From contig NZ_MDHN01000029.1 in the NCBI RefSeq assembly GCF_001757105.1, positions 372,001 to 436,000 of the forward strand: 64,000 nucleotides of DNA. The letters are read 5' to 3'. A model generated the notes under the pieces. That model had not been told where the DNA came from and did no database searches. It saw only the letters and a program-made list of their open reading frames with translations. The DNA is from Alteromonas confluentis (GTDB lineage: Bacteria; Pseudomonadota; Gammaproteobacteria; Enterobacterales; Alteromonadaceae). The position numbers were made by a program, and so were the translations under genes. Shown piece after piece: positions 18,383-28,471 of the stretch (positions are counted from its first letter, which is position 1; each line of letters starts with the position of its first letter).

Positions 18383-20722
18383 ATGAAAAAGCTTAGCTGC
18401 TTTGCCCTTTCACCACTCATGCTTGCCATGGCCAGCGCCACGGTTGTTGCACAGGAAGCTGAAACAGAAAAACAAAAACAGCAGACTGAAGAGATTGTCG
18501 TTATTGGTCAGAAGCAAACGTTTGCTTCAAATACCGTTTCTATGGATATGATTTCCCGTCGTCCGGCTAACGCCTCGGTGAACACCGTAGTGCAGGAGCT
18601 GCCGGGCGTAATCGTGCAGGAAGCCGATACCTTTGGTTCTTCCGACTGGATGACCAACATCCGCATGCGTGGTTTTAACACCAACAATGGTCAGATTGGT
18701 ACCACCCTCGACGGCATGCCTAACGGCGGTTCAGGCTACGGAGGCGGCAGTAAAGCCAACAAATTCATCGACGTGTTCGATCTTGAAACCGTTGAGGTGA
18801 GTCAGGGTACAGCCGACATCAGTTCACGTTCCAACGAAGCACTGGGCGGTACACTTAACTTTATCACCACCGACCCTATGGCAGAAGAAAACATCAGCGT
18901 GTACTACATGGCCGGTGATCAGGATGCCAGTAAGTACCGCTTCCGCTACGACTCTGGCGAAGTCGCCCAGGATACCTACTTCTTCATCAGCGGCTCTTCG
19001 TCTGAAAACAAAGACGTGTGGGATAATGCTGCGACAACCGAGAAAGACTACCTCACTGGTAAGCTCATCACCGCTTACAACGGCTACAACATTACCGCCT
19101 TCGCTACGTTCAACGATTCCAACGAAAATGAGTACGAGTATATTTCGCTGGAACAATACGCCGAGAACCCGCGTCATGATGCGCTGCACGCAAACTGGAC
19201 GGGTTTGCCAAGCCTCGATGAAAACAACCGTAACGGTTGGCGCGCCCTGCGTGACAACAAATTCTACAGCCTGAAGCTAGACAAAGATTTCGGCGATTTC
19301 GCGTTTAACACCTCGGCTTACTTCCATCGCATGGATGGCCGTGGCGACTGGATCCCGCCTTATGTCACTGATGTAGACGGCGACGGCACACTGGACGCAG
19401 AATTATCTGGCGACACCCTGTACGGCGATTACAACGGTGACGATATTTACTTCGTGAATGCCGGTACCACCACGCCTGGTTCAGTAATGAGCAGCTGTAC
19501 TGGCCGCTTTGGTCTGAGCGCCGCACAGGACCCGGAATGTTATGCAGGCAACGTGGAGCCGGTAAGCTCTTACCGTACCTCGAACTACTCAAACCGCCGC
19601 TATGGTCTGACCGGCGATGCAACTTACGATTTCACCACCGGCGATGTGGCGCACACCCTGCGAGCCGGTTTCTGGTATGAAAACTACGATGCCGATGTGA
19701 CCCGTCAGTGGCACCTGATCAATAACCCGCAAACCAGCGTGGAATTCAGCAGCACGCCATACTGGGTACAGTACAAAACAGAAGCCAACACCAAAGAGTT
19801 GATGTACTACGTTCAGGAAAATCTGGAAGTCGGTCCGTTAGCGGCCAGCATTGGTGTGAAGCAGTTCCAGGTAGACACCACCGTAGACCATTTCTACAAC
19901 GACGACCGCACGGCAGAACTGGATAACACTTCTGATCCGCTGCTATATGTCGGTGCAACTTACACTACTCCGGTAGAGGGTCTGGAAGTGTTCGCCGGTT
20001 ACTCTGAAAACTACAAGTCGATCACGCCGGGAATCATCGATTCTGGTCTGTCGAACAACGAGCTTGGCACCATCGATCCTGAAACCTCCGACAACATCGA
20101 AGTGGGTTTCCGTTTCAACAACCGCGATTTCAAAGCGGCGGTAACGTTCTACGACATCAAGTTTGAAAACCGTATCGTTCAGCTCGATACCAACGTGCTG
20201 GAAGGCATCGACTATAAGGAAGAAGTCGACGGCTCATACATCAACGCCGGTGGTCAGAAGAGCCGCGGTGTGGAAGTGCTGGCGTCTTATCAGTTAACCA
20301 GCGCCCTGCGTGTATCCGGTTCTTATACCTTTGACGACTCTGAATACTTGGGCACCGGTGATGCCGGTCTGGATGCCAATTCAGGTATCGTAGCGGGTAA
20401 TCAGGTTTATGGTGGACCAGAAACCTTCTACTCACTGGCAGTGGATTACATGGGCGAAGCCATGAGCTCAGGTTTGTCGTTGCGTCACATTGGTGACCGT
20501 TATATCAACTTTGAAAACAGCGCGTCTGCGCCGGCTTACGAAGTGGTTGATGCTTACATTGGTGCCGATTTCACCGACGTTGCACCGCAGCTTAAAGAAG
20601 TGCACGTTCGCCTGAACGTAAACAACCTGCTGGACCGCGAATACATTATTGGTGTGGGCACTAACAGCGTTTACCCGGGCTCGCCACGCACCGTAACCCT
20701 GACTGTTGGTGCAGACTTTTAA
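18383..20722 (+). CDS. TonB-dependent outer-membrane receptor
   Basis: Complete receptor, 779 residues. Signal peptide at 1-23 (ends V-V-A-Q-E); TonB-box-like E-E-I-V-V-I-G about residue 35; plug domain with V-Q-E-L-P-G-V-I-V-Q-E and I-R-M-R-G-F-N; then barrel strands to the end (T-V-G-A-D-F, terminal Phe). AAGGA precedes the ATG by a suitable distance. It lies directly upstream of a Tat-exported phospholipase C, separated by a hairpin, and divergent from a DeoR-type gene. This suggests uptake of a phospholipid head-group derivative or another product released outside the cell. The true substrate is unknown. Confidence 0.93.
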   Translation: MKKLSCFALSPLMLAMASATVVAQEAETEKQKQQTEEIVVIGQKQTFASNTVSMDMISRRPANASVNTVVQELPGVIVQEADTFGSSDWMTNIRMRGFNTNNGQIGTTLDGMPNGGSGYGGGSKANKFIDVFDLETVEVSQGTADISSRSNEALGGTLNFITTDPMAEENISVYYMAGDQDASKYRFRYDSGEVAQDTYFFISGSSSENKDVWDNAATTEKDYLTGKLITAYNGYNITAFATFNDSNENEYEYISLEQYAENPRHDALHANWTGLPSLDENNRNGWRALRDNKFYSLKLDKDFGDFAFNTSAYFHRMDGRGDWIPPYVTDVDGDGTLDAELSGDTLYGDYNGDDIYFVNAGTTTPGSVMSSCTGRFGLSAAQDPECYAGNVEPVSSYRTSNYSNRRYGLTGDATYDFTTGDVAHTLRAGFWYENYDADVTRQWHLINNPQTSVEFSSTPYWVQYKTEANTKELMYYVQENLEVGPLAASIGVKQFQVDTTVDHFYNDDRTAELDNTSDPLLYVGATYTTPVEGLEVFAGYSENYKSITPGIIDSGLSNNELGTIDPETSDNIEVGFRFNNRDFKAAVTFYDIKFENRIVQLDTNVLEGIDYKEEVDGSYINAGGQKSRGVEVLASYQLTSALRVSGSYTFDDSEYLGTGDAGLDANSGIVAGNQVYGGPETFYSLAVDYMGEAMSSGLSLRHIGDRYINFENSASAPAYEVVDAYIGADFTDVAPQLKEVHVRLNVNNLLDREYIIGVGTNSVYPGSPRTVTLTVGADF

Positions 20723-20756
20723 TTAGTCAGCCCTTAATCTGTCATAAAGCAAGACT

Positions 20757-20792
20757 AACATTCCCCCGCCCCTTTCGGGGGAATGTTCTTTT
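20757..20792 (+). terminator. Hairpin terminator/attenuator between TonB receptor and phospholipase C
   Basis: Long stem: AACATTCCCCC (20757-20767) pairs with GGGGGAATGTT (20777-20787), followed by CTTTTAAAT. It probably lowers but need not abolish read-through into the phospholipase gene, whose own ribosome site (AAGGTG) lies just beyond. Confidence 0.75.
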
Positions 20793-20813
20793 AAATAAAT
20801 TCAAGGTGATTGT

Positions 20814-22853
20814 ATGGCCGATATTAATCGTCGTCAGTTTCTGGCCGCTTCCGGGGCAACCGGACTGTTCGCAGCCTTCCCTTCTATTGCCCGCGCCGTT
20901 TCCATTCCCGCCAATGTGAAATCCGGCAGCATTAAAGATGTGGAGTATGTGGTTATTCTGATGCAGGAAAACCGGTCGTTCGATCACTACTTTGGTACCC
21001 TCTCTGGCGTACGTGGGTTCTCCGATCCCTACCCGGCGCCAGCGAAAGCAACGGAAAAACAACAGAACAGGGATGTTTTTCTTCAGCAAAATACCACCAA
21101 AGAAGGGCCGGAATGGGTGCTACCTTTTCCGCTGAATACCCGCCAGAATTTCGCCCACATGCGGGTTGAAGGCACACCGCACTCCTGGCCCGATGCACAG
21201 GACGCGTGGGATCACGGCCGCATGAGTCACTGGCCAGATGCCAAATACCTGCACGCCATGGGCTACTTTAACCGGGACGATATGCCCTTTCAGTTTGCCC
21301 TTGCCGAAGCCTTTACGCTGTGCGATGCCTATTATTGTTCATCGCAAACCGGCACCAATACTAACCGTCTGTTTTTATGGTCGGGCACCAACGACGGCAA
21401 TGCCACACACGGTGGTCCGGCGATAGGTAATTCCCACGACAATCTGCCGGAAAACGGCGGTTATGCTGAAGCGTACTCCTGGACAACCTACGTTGAGCGT
21501 CTGCAGGAAGCCGGTATCGACTGGACCATCTACCAGGACATGGCGGATAACTTTACCGACAATCCACTGGTGGGCTTCAAAGCCTTCCAGGATTCCTACG
21601 CTGGAACTCCTGACAGTGACCCCGAATTAGCCAAGCGGGCGCTCACCACCCGCGCGCTGGATAAACTTCGCGACGATGCCGCAAATGGCACCTTGCCTCA
21701 GGTTTCTTACATCATCGCCACGGCGGAAGGCTCGGAGCATCCCGGACCATCAAGCCCGGCGCAGGGTGCGGCATACATTGCTGATGTGTTAGATGCGCTC
21801 ACCGCCAATCCTGATGTGTGGTCGAAAACCGCCCTGTTTATCATGTTCGATGAAAACGACGGCTTCTTTGATCACATGCCGCCGCCAGCGCCGCCATCAA
21901 AGACCACTGACGGCGAGATTGCCGGTCATTCACAGGTTGCTACGGACGGTGAATACCACCAGCATGTCTCCGAAGCAGATAAAAGCCTGGAGCGACCCGA
22001 TTTGATGGGTAATCCTTATGGCCTCGGTCCGCGTGTGCCCGCATACGTGATTTCACCCTGGAGCCGCGGTGGCTTTGTGAGTTCAGAAGTCATGGACCAC
22101 ACTTCTGTGATCCGTTTTCTGGAGCAACGCTTCGGTGTAATAGAACCCAATATCACACCGTGGCGCCGGGCAGTCTGCGGCGATTTTGTCAGTGCCTTTG
22201 ATTTTCAAACGCCGAATAAGGGCAGTTTACCGGTATTCCCCGATCCGCGTGAAGATGCCCGGCTGGCAGGCGAGCTCCCAGAGCGCACAGTGCCGGTGAT
22301 ACCCGGTGATATGACCATGCCACAACAGGAAAAAGGACGTCGGCCTCAGCGGCCAAACCTTTACGATATCAATGTAGAGTTGGAAACAACTGAAGGCGCT
22401 CTTACGCTGTCTTTCATTAATCGTGGCAGTCGCACTGCTGTTTTCCACGTTTACGACCGCATGGATCTGGATGCGATTCCCCGGCGTTTCACCATTGATG
22501 CTACAGGTAAGCACAACGCGTGCTGGCAAGCCCATGAGAAAAACGACCCATCGAAATTTGATTTACAGGTAATGGGGCCAGAAGGCTTTCATCGTCGGGT
22601 TTGCATAGACAAAACGCAACTTAACCAGCTTGATAAGCTAACCCTTACCGCCAATACGGAAGGTTGTTTTATTACCGCCTATGCGAAAGGCTATGCGCTG
22701 TCGCTGAATAACGCGAAACTTGCAGAGCAACCGCTGCCGGTGGGCGTAAAAGTGCCGGTACCGGTTGATGAAAATGGCCGGTATGATTTAACCCTTTCGC
22801 TGCCAGGTAGCGCCACTAGCTTTGTACAATACGCCGGTCGTTTACCGTCTTAA
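20814..22853 (+). CDS. Phosphocholine-type phospholipase C, Tat-exported
   Basis: A 679-residue secreted phosphoesterase of the non-haemolytic/haemolytic PLC family (alkaline-phosphatase-like fold), which releases phosphocholine or similar head groups from phospholipids. The N-terminus carries a twin-arginine signal (N-R-R-Q-F-L-A-A-S-G). Catalytic-domain landmarks are V-I-L-M-Q-E-N-R-S-F-D-H-Y-F-G-T-L near residue 50 (nucleophile region), S-G-T-N-D-G, and F-D-E-N-D-G-F-F-D-H about residue 345. The region from about 510 to 679 resembles the paired C-terminal DUF756-type domains. With the downstream HAD phosphatase and upstream receptor it forms a phospholipid-scavenging module. Confidence 0.93.
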   Translation: MADINRRQFLAASGATGLFAAFPSIARAVSIPANVKSGSIKDVEYVVILMQENRSFDHYFGTLSGVRGFSDPYPAPAKATEKQQNRDVFLQQNTTKEGPEWVLPFPLNTRQNFAHMRVEGTPHSWPDAQDAWDHGRMSHWPDAKYLHAMGYFNRDDMPFQFALAEAFTLCDAYYCSSQTGTNTNRLFLWSGTNDGNATHGGPAIGNSHDNLPENGGYAEAYSWTTYVERLQEAGIDWTIYQDMADNFTDNPLVGFKAFQDSYAGTPDSDPELAKRALTTRALDKLRDDAANGTLPQVSYIIATAEGSEHPGPSSPAQGAAYIADVLDALTANPDVWSKTALFIMFDENDGFFDHMPPPAPPSKTTDGEIAGHSQVATDGEYHQHVSEADKSLERPDLMGNPYGLGPRVPAYVISPWSRGGFVSSEVMDHTSVIRFLEQRFGVIEPNITPWRRAVCGDFVSAFDFQTPNKGSLPVFPDPREDARLAGELPERTVPVIPGDMTMPQQEKGRRPQRPNLYDINVELETTEGALTLSFINRGSRTAVFHVYDRMDLDAIPRRFTIDATGKHNACWQAHEKNDPSKFDLQVMGPEGFHRRVCIDKTQLNQLDKLTLTANTEGCFITAYAKGYALSLNNAKLAEQPLPVGVKVPVPVDENGRYDLTLSLPGSATSFVQYAGRLPS

Positions 22854-22890
22854 GGCATTGTTCAGTAGTACTTATCAACATGGAAACCCA

Positions 22891-23565
22891 ATGTCGCAAC
22901 CGGCTCTGGTCGTCTTCGATTTAGACGGCACCCTCATTGATGCAGACTGCGCCCAGGACTGGCTGACCTTTCTGAAACAAAAGAACTGGCCGGGCGCCTG
23001 CTACGCTGAAACCCGCTGTGCAGCCATAATGGAAAGCTATACCAGTGGGGAAATGGATATGCAGGCTTATATGGCTGAATGGGTTAAGCCCATTATGGGT
23101 AAGCCAGTTCACGACTTAGAGGCGTTGGCCGAAGAGTTTGCGTTTCAAACGGTTAACGCACATATCTTCGTTGAAGGTATTGCCCATGTAAAAGCGTGTC
23201 TGCAGCGGGGCGATATCGTGGTACTTATTTCCGCCAGCCCTTCGTTGGTGGTGCACCCCATTGCTCGACTATTGGGCATTAAGCACGCCATTGGCATTGA
23301 TGTAGCCATTGAAAATGGCCAGTTCACCTCGCAGGCTGTTCAGCCTTTCAGCTTTGGTGCAGGCAAACTGTTGTGTTTAGAACAATGGCTTCAGGAACAT
23401 CAATTAACCGGCTTGCCGCTCACCACAATGTACAGCGATTCCCGCAACGATTTACCGCTGCTTAACCACGCCCAAAAGGCCATGGTGGTGAATGCCGACC
23501 CTTTTGTGACTGAGATAGCCAGACGTAAAAATTGGGAAATTTTGTTTTGGAAATCAGTCACCTAA
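22891..23565 (+). CDS. HAD-superfamily (subclass IB) phosphatase
   Basis: A 224-residue cytoplasmic phosphatase. Motif I F-D-L-D-G-T-L-I-D (nucleophile Asp and acid/base Asp), motif II I-S-A-S-P about residue 110, and motif III/IV Y-S-D-S-R-N-D-L-P-L-L are all present. The helical cap between motifs I and II is typical of HAD-IB enzymes such as phosphoserine phosphatase-like proteins. The start ATG at M-S-Q-P-A-L is preferred over an upstream extension that overlaps the phospholipase gene. It begins 37 bp after the phospholipase stop, so it may dephosphorylate a head group such as phosphocholine. Exact substrate unknown. Confidence 0.88.
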   Translation: MSQPALVVFDLDGTLIDADCAQDWLTFLKQKNWPGACYAETRCAAIMESYTSGEMDMQAYMAEWVKPIMGKPVHDLEALAEEFAFQTVNAHIFVEGIAHVKACLQRGDIVVLISASPSLVVHPIARLLGIKHAIGIDVAIENGQFTSQAVQPFSFGAGKLLCLEQWLQEHQLTGLPLTTMYSDSRNDLPLLNHAQKAMVVNADPFVTEIARRKNWEILFWKSVT

Positions 23566-23596
23566 GATGGCTGCATATCTTTACAGAATACTCTGT

Positions 23597-24796
23597 TTAC
23601 ACAAAACGCTTTACCCCCGCCTGCCACGCAAAGAATATCTGGATTACAGATAGCGCAAGCAAGCTAAACAGCACACCCCACCAGCTATGACTATAGTCGT
23701 GAATAATACCCGCCAGATAGGGACCAGACGCACCAATGAGGTACCCAACACATTGCGCTTTGCCTGACAATTTAGTGGCCTGGATGTGATTTTCAGCCCG
23801 AAGAGTAAACAGAGTCAGGCAGGTTACCATTGACATTCCGGCCCCAATGCCAGCCAGTATAAGCCAACATACGGCAAGCGAAGGGCAGAAAAGCAAACCT
23901 GCCAGTCCGGACATGATGAATAGAGAACACATCAATCCAAGTACACGTTGATCACGAAAGCGCGGTATCAGTGCAGTTGTAGACAAATTCGCCGCAATGG
24001 CAACGGCTTGATAAATAAAAAGATGAAAGCCGGCGGCACTTGTACTTATATTATGTTCCATCGCCATTGATGGATACCAGTCAATCAAAGTATAAAACAC
24101 AACAGTGTGCAGCCCCATAAAAAGGGAAACATACCAGGCTACCCGGCTTCTCCATATGGACTTAGCATTTTGAGGCGAGATATTATTAACTGATGAAGTT
24201 AACTGTTCAGAGTTTTTGCTGCAAACTCTCCACCAGACCAATAAAGTCAAAGCAGCAAGAATGGCCCAAACGCCAATCGACATTCTCCATGTATTTCCAT
24301 TCGCTGTAGAAATCGGCGCTGCTATGCCGCTGGCGATTGCAGCAGCGAATGCCATCACAGCGGCATATATACCAATTGCTCTGGCAGCATATTTTGGGAA
24401 ATCACGTTTAATCAGTGGCGAGACGAGAACGTTAGCAGCCGCAATACCCAATCCAATCAAGAACGTTCCAATCCAGAAACCAGTTAGTCCGATTGTTGAG
24501 CGACATAGAATACCTCCCAGTACCAGTGCAATAGAGAGCAGCAGGGTTTTCTCGATACCTATTTTAAGAGTCACTGCGGGTACGAATGGCGAAGCGACTG
24601 CAAAAATGAGTAACGGTAAGGCATTGATTAACCCCGAAGCCGTCGCAGATAACTGAAATGTTTCAGCGATCTCAGGTAGCACAGGACCTAATGCTGTAAT
24701 GGGGGCTCGTAAATTGGCCGCAATTAATACAATGCCAAGGAACGTTAATGAAATAAGCGGGGATGAAATAGTGTGTAAAGCGTTTTTCTGATGCAT
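23597..24796 (-). CDS. CynX/NimT-family MFS transporter
   Basis: A 399-residue membrane protein with 12 predicted helices. The opening I-A-A-N-L-R-A-P-I-T-A-L-G-P-V-L-P-E-I is the mark of the CynX/NimT/YeaN branch of MFS transporters (cyanate, nitroimidazole and similar small-molecule transport or export). The ATG at M-H-Q-K-N is used; a TTG four codons upstream is possible. It converges with the HAD phosphatase gene with only 31 bp between stops. The substrate cannot be inferred. Confidence 0.88.
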   Translation of the reverse strand: MHQKNALHTISSPLISLTFLGIVLIAANLRAPITALGPVLPEIAETFQLSATASGLINALPLLIFAVASPFVPAVTLKIGIEKTLLLSIALVLGGILCRSTIGLTGFWIGTFLIGLGIAAANVLVSPLIKRDFPKYAARAIGIYAAVMAFAAAIASGIAAPISTANGNTWRMSIGVWAILAALTLLVWWRVCSKNSEQLTSSVNNISPQNAKSIWRSRVAWYVSLFMGLHTVVFYTLIDWYPSMAMEHNISTSAAGFHLFIYQAVAIAANLSTTALIPRFRDQRVLGLMCSLFIMSGLAGLLFCPSLAVCWLILAGIGAGMSMVTCLTLFTLRAENHIQATKLSGKAQCVGYLIGASGPYLAGIIHDYSHSWWGVLFSLLALSVIQIFFAWQAGVKRFV

Positions 24797-24982
24797 ACAA
24801 TCAACCAAAACCCTACGAAAAAAATCGTATTGTTATGCGTTGGTTGACGTTAACGCTTACGCACTTCAGAGGTTATCTGAAATGTCTGACACAATAGTAC
24901 TGTGCAATGTTTATTGCTGTCAACGGTGACACAAAGTTAAGGAGTCAGGTACTAAAAATATACGAACCATTAAGGCGCTGTC

Positions 24983-25951
24983 TCATTTGGTACCATCCAG
25001 TTCCAGTTTAAATTTCTCCTGCAACTGCTGTAATTGGTCCACAGAAAACTGAAAGGAAGAACTGCCTAACAACTCGTCACGCGCATGCTCAATAAACCTT
25101 GAAGCACGGTCAGATAACTTTTTGCCGCCAGGAAAATAAAGATAAACCCCATATCTGTGAGAGAGGTAACGACAAAGTACGGGAACCAGTTTTCCCGAGC
25201 GAATGTGCGCCGCGACGTTTAAATTTGCCAGTAACCCTATCCCCATACCACGTAAAACCGCCTCTGTTTCTACTTCAGAATCGCTTACCCAGAATCTGGA
25301 ATGAACATGGTGGAAAATCAGCTCACCGTTTTCCATAAATTCCCACGGTTCAATTCTGCCACTGTTTATTTGTCTTGAACCGGTGCAGGTATGAGCACTT
25401 AAATCGTGGTACGTGTCTGGAATTCCGTAACGTCTGAGGTAATCGGGTGAAGCACAGGCGAGCATCTGCAGATCAAAAAGTCGCTGAGAATAATTATTGC
25501 CACTAGGTTCAAGCCCGTTCCGGAAACCCACGTCAATGCCTTCTTTCACCAGATCGACGAAATTGTCAGTGGCATACAGTTCAACTTCAATTCGCGGAAA
25601 CCGTTGCTGAAACTGGTCAATGAGTGGCAAGAGCACCGTTCTGCCAAAATGAAGCCCACAAGTGACTCGCAAGGTTCCTCGAGGTTCGCTGGATAATTCA
25701 TGGGCCTGTTCCCATGCATTCTCTATTAATGAAACACCCTTCGTAACCTCTAATAGAAATCGTTCACCTTCTTCTGTCAGACGACACTGCCGCGTATTAC
25801 GATATAAAAGTTTCGTACCTAAATGTTTTTCTATCTGCGCGATAGCTTTGCTGGTTGCCTGCGGCGTTATACCCAGAATTTTTGACGCTTTGTAAAAACT
25901 CCCCATTTCAGCAACTTGCCGGAAAATTTCTATTGCTCTTAGCTTGTCCAT
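24983..25951 (-). CDS. LysR-family transcriptional regulator
   Basis: A 322-residue LysR regulator. The N-terminal helix-turn-helix contains E-M-G-S-F-Y-K-A-S-K-I-L-G-I-T-P-Q-A-T-S, followed by the effector-binding domain from about residue 90 (T-L-R-V-T-C-G-L-H-F-G). It is close to the CrgA-like/PA-type subgroup with a single exposed N-terminal methionine in M-D-K-L-R-A-I-E-I-F. Divergently transcribed from an MFS exporter gene with a 101-bp shared promoter region, the classic arrangement for LysR control of an adjacent transporter. Confidence 0.92.
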   Translation of the reverse strand: MDKLRAIEIFRQVAEMGSFYKASKILGITPQATSKAIAQIEKHLGTKLLYRNTRQCRLTEEGERFLLEVTKGVSLIENAWEQAHELSSEPRGTLRVTCGLHFGRTVLLPLIDQFQQRFPRIEVELYATDNFVDLVKEGIDVGFRNGLEPSGNNYSQRLFDLQMLACASPDYLRRYGIPDTYHDLSAHTCTGSRQINSGRIEPWEFMENGELIFHHVHSRFWVSDSEVETEAVLRGMGIGLLANLNVAAHIRSGKLVPVLCRYLSHRYGVYLYFPGGKKLSDRASRFIEHARDELLGSSSFQFSVDQLQQLQEKFKLELDGTK

Positions 25952-26052
25952 TCAGTATCAACTTTTGGTTGTTTTAGTATCACCTTATAGTTCGTATAAG
26001 GGTTGTTAGTCTAGGCGTAGAATAGTTGCATTGACAGATTAATCAACCGGAA

Positions 26053-27255
26053 GTGAATGTGGGATCAGAGCAAGCGACAGTTGAACAGATAGTCAAACCT
26101 CCTCATGGCCTTACCAATGCAAAATTAGTATTGGGAATGGGGGGATTAGCGATAGGTACCGGTGAATTTGCCGCCATGGGCTTGTTACCTTCTATGGCAG
26201 ATAGCTTTGACATCTCAGTGTCTGAAGCAGGTTATGGCGTAATTGCTTACGCATTTGGGGTCGTCATCGGTGGTCCTTTTCTTGCCGTATTGACAGCACA
26301 CCTTCCACGGCAGCGAGTCCTAATAGGCCTCCTGGCAATCGTTTTAGCAGGTAATCTCGCTACCGCATTAGCACCCGAGATGATTTGCTGGCTTACTGCC
26401 AGATTTATATCCGGCATTCCTCATGGAACTTATTACGGTATTGCTTCACTGGTGGCAGCATCAATGGTACCCAAAGGTCAACGAGCGTCAGCAATTGGCC
26501 AGGTTATGCTAGGGCTGGCCGTGGCTAATCTACTTGGCGTACCTTTTTCTACTTGGTTGGGCCAAGTGGCTGGTTGGGAAACCACTTTTCTTGTTATTTC
26601 AGTGATAGCGTTAGTAACGCTTGCGCTTACCTTTTACTTTATTCCCTTTGTTGCGGGAGATAGCACCGCAACCCCTATAAAGGAATTAGGTGTACTAAAA
26701 CAAGCCGATGTCTGGGCGACGTTACTGGTCGCAACAATAGGCTTTGCCGGTATGTTCTCTCTTTACAGTTACATCACTCCAAGTCTGCAGAATTTAACCG
26801 GAATGGCAGAAAGCACGGTTCCCTGGATGCTCATGGCATGGGGCGCAGGCATGGTGATAGGCAATATAGTCGGCGGGAAATGTGCTGATAGAGCCATGGT
26901 GCCATCGCTATACGGCATCTTAATCTGGAATGCATTATTTCTCGCTGCGTTTGCTTTCTTCGCCACGGATATCTGGTCATCAGTCATTTTACTGTTCCTG
27001 ATTGGGTGTGGTTTTGCCCTCGTACCCGCCCTTCAGTCAAGACTGATGGACGTTGCCAGTAACGCCCAATCTCTGGGCGCAACACTAAATCACTCAGCTT
27101 TTAACCTTTCTAACGCGCTGGGTGCGTGGCTCGGCGGCATTGCGTTATCGGTGGGTTTTGGATGGGAATCACCCGCTATCGTCGGCGCGGTCCTCGCCGC
27201 TATTGGTATACCCGTGTTTGCATTGTCGCTAGTGCTGGCGAGGCGCGAAGGGTAA
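26053..27255 (+). CDS. AraJ/YdhP-type MFS exporter
   Basis: A 400-residue, 12-helix MFS protein. G-T-G-E-F-A-A-M-G-L-L-P in helix 1 and R-F-I-S-G-I-P-H-G-T-Y-Y-G in helix 4 are typical of the AraJ/YdhP/PbuE drug-proton antiporter group. The start is GTG; a second in-frame GTG follows two codons later. The ribosome site is weak (GGAA). The gene ends overlapping the converging metallophosphoesterase gene by 56 bp. Regulation by the divergent LysR protein is likely. Substrate unknown. Confidence 0.88.
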   Translation: MNVGSEQATVEQIVKPPHGLTNAKLVLGMGGLAIGTGEFAAMGLLPSMADSFDISVSEAGYGVIAYAFGVVIGGPFLAVLTAHLPRQRVLIGLLAIVLAGNLATALAPEMICWLTARFISGIPHGTYYGIASLVAASMVPKGQRASAIGQVMLGLAVANLLGVPFSTWLGQVAGWETTFLVISVIALVTLALTFYFIPFVAGDSTATPIKELGVLKQADVWATLLVATIGFAGMFSLYSYITPSLQNLTGMAESTVPWMLMAWGAGMVIGNIVGGKCADRAMVPSLYGILIWNALFLAAFAFFATDIWSSVILLFLIGCGFALVPALQSRLMDVASNAQSLGATLNHSAFNLSNALGAWLGGIALSVGFGWESPAIVGAVLAAIGIPVFALSLVLARREG

Positions 27256-28348
27256 TTACGGTAATTTCTGGGGGCACGCCAAGCCGGAACGGGAAGCCTG
27301 TCCAGATCCCGGTTCCGGCATTGACATACAGCTTCATATTTCCGACATCATACAGACCACGCACAAAACCATTATTGGCAGGACCGGCCAGTAATCCCAG
27401 AGGCTGGATCATACCTCCATGGGTGTGACCTGAGAGTTGAAGAGCAATGCCATGTTTCGATGCATTCAGCCCATCCACTGGTTTGTGTACAAGCAGAATT
27501 TTTGTAGCACTCCCAGGGGTGCCAGACAGCGCGGCTCCTATGTCAGGCATCGGAGCTCCCTGTGTTGAGGCGATGTCATCAGGTAAACCAAGGAGCACCA
27601 GCTGGTCGCTGTTTCTTTTGATGGTGACGTGTTGATTTTCAAGAAACTGAATTGGTAACGATGTGTAAAAGTCCCGCCAGTTATCGTAGTCGAAATAGTA
27701 TTCATGATTACCAAAAACGGCATACACACCATCTGCCGCGGACAACTTTGATAATGCTGTCATGTCATGGCGGCGATTTGTCAGATACCCATCTGACAAA
27801 TCACCGGCAATTAATGTGAGGTCGGTCTGAAGATGGTTCGTAGTGCTGACAACTCGTTCTGCCCATGTGGAATTGAGCAACTGGCTGATATGAAGATCGG
27901 ACAATAGCGCAATTCTGTAGCCATCAAACGACTTAGGTAGGCCGGGCAACGACACACTGACAGTCTTAATTGAGGGCTGGGAAACTGCACTATGGATGCC
28001 AAAAGCAGAAAGACTATATGCAATTATCAACAATGTAAAAAATGACCATTTGTTTAGCGCAACAGATTTCCGGCTGAATACAGATATGAGCCTGGTTACT
28101 GCGAATTCTACAACAACCAGTAGTGAGGAAAATGCGATACCACCAAATAGCCACATCCAGAGAAGAATGGCCAAACGTGGGATCTCAGGAGAAAACATGT
28201 TGCCGAAAATAAATAGACACCAAAGATGAAACTCGCAGATGACACCTAACAGTGCTGCACAGAATAACCTGCTCTTCGTTTGCGAAATAAGACTGCGGGC
28301 GCGCAGAAAAAAAATAATTGCGGGGATCAGTGTGTATATGAAAAACAT
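27200..28348 (-). CDS. Membrane-anchored metallophosphoesterase (YkuE/LpxG-like)
   Basis: A 382-residue protein with about four N-terminal membrane helices (residues 1-135) and a calcineurin-like phosphoesterase domain. The metal-binding blocks are complete: S-D-L-H-I-S, A-G-D-L-S-D-G, F-G-N-H-E-Y-Y, and the late S-G-H-T-H-G-G-M-I. Proteins of this shape act on phosphate esters at the membrane, some as UDP-2,3-diacylglucosamine hydrolases. The exact substrate is not readable. Its 3' end overlaps the AraJ-type gene on the opposite strand. Confidence 0.88.
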   Translation of the reverse strand: MFFIYTLIPAIIFFLRARSLISQTKSRLFCAALLGVICEFHLWCLFIFGNMFSPEIPRLAILLWMWLFGGIAFSSLLVVVEFAVTRLISVFSRKSVALNKWSFFTLLIIAYSLSAFGIHSAVSQPSIKTVSVSLPGLPKSFDGYRIALLSDLHISQLLNSTWAERVVSTTNHLQTDLTLIAGDLSDGYLTNRRHDMTALSKLSAADGVYAVFGNHEYYFDYDNWRDFYTSLPIQFLENQHVTIKRNSDQLVLLGLPDDIASTQGAPMPDIGAALSGTPGSATKILLVHKPVDGLNASKHGIALQLSGHTHGGMIQPLGLLAGPANNGFVRGLYDVGNMKLYVNAGTGIWTGFPFRLGVPPEITVITLRASPALATMQTRVYQ

Positions 28349-28471
28349 GTTCTGTTAGTTACCGCGATGCTGTGCCGGTGATTTGCGTCGGCAAACTATA
28401 ACACGCAGTTCGAATCGCGATTGTTGTGGTTAATTCAACGAGCCATATAGCGCAACTCAAGGAGAACGCTC

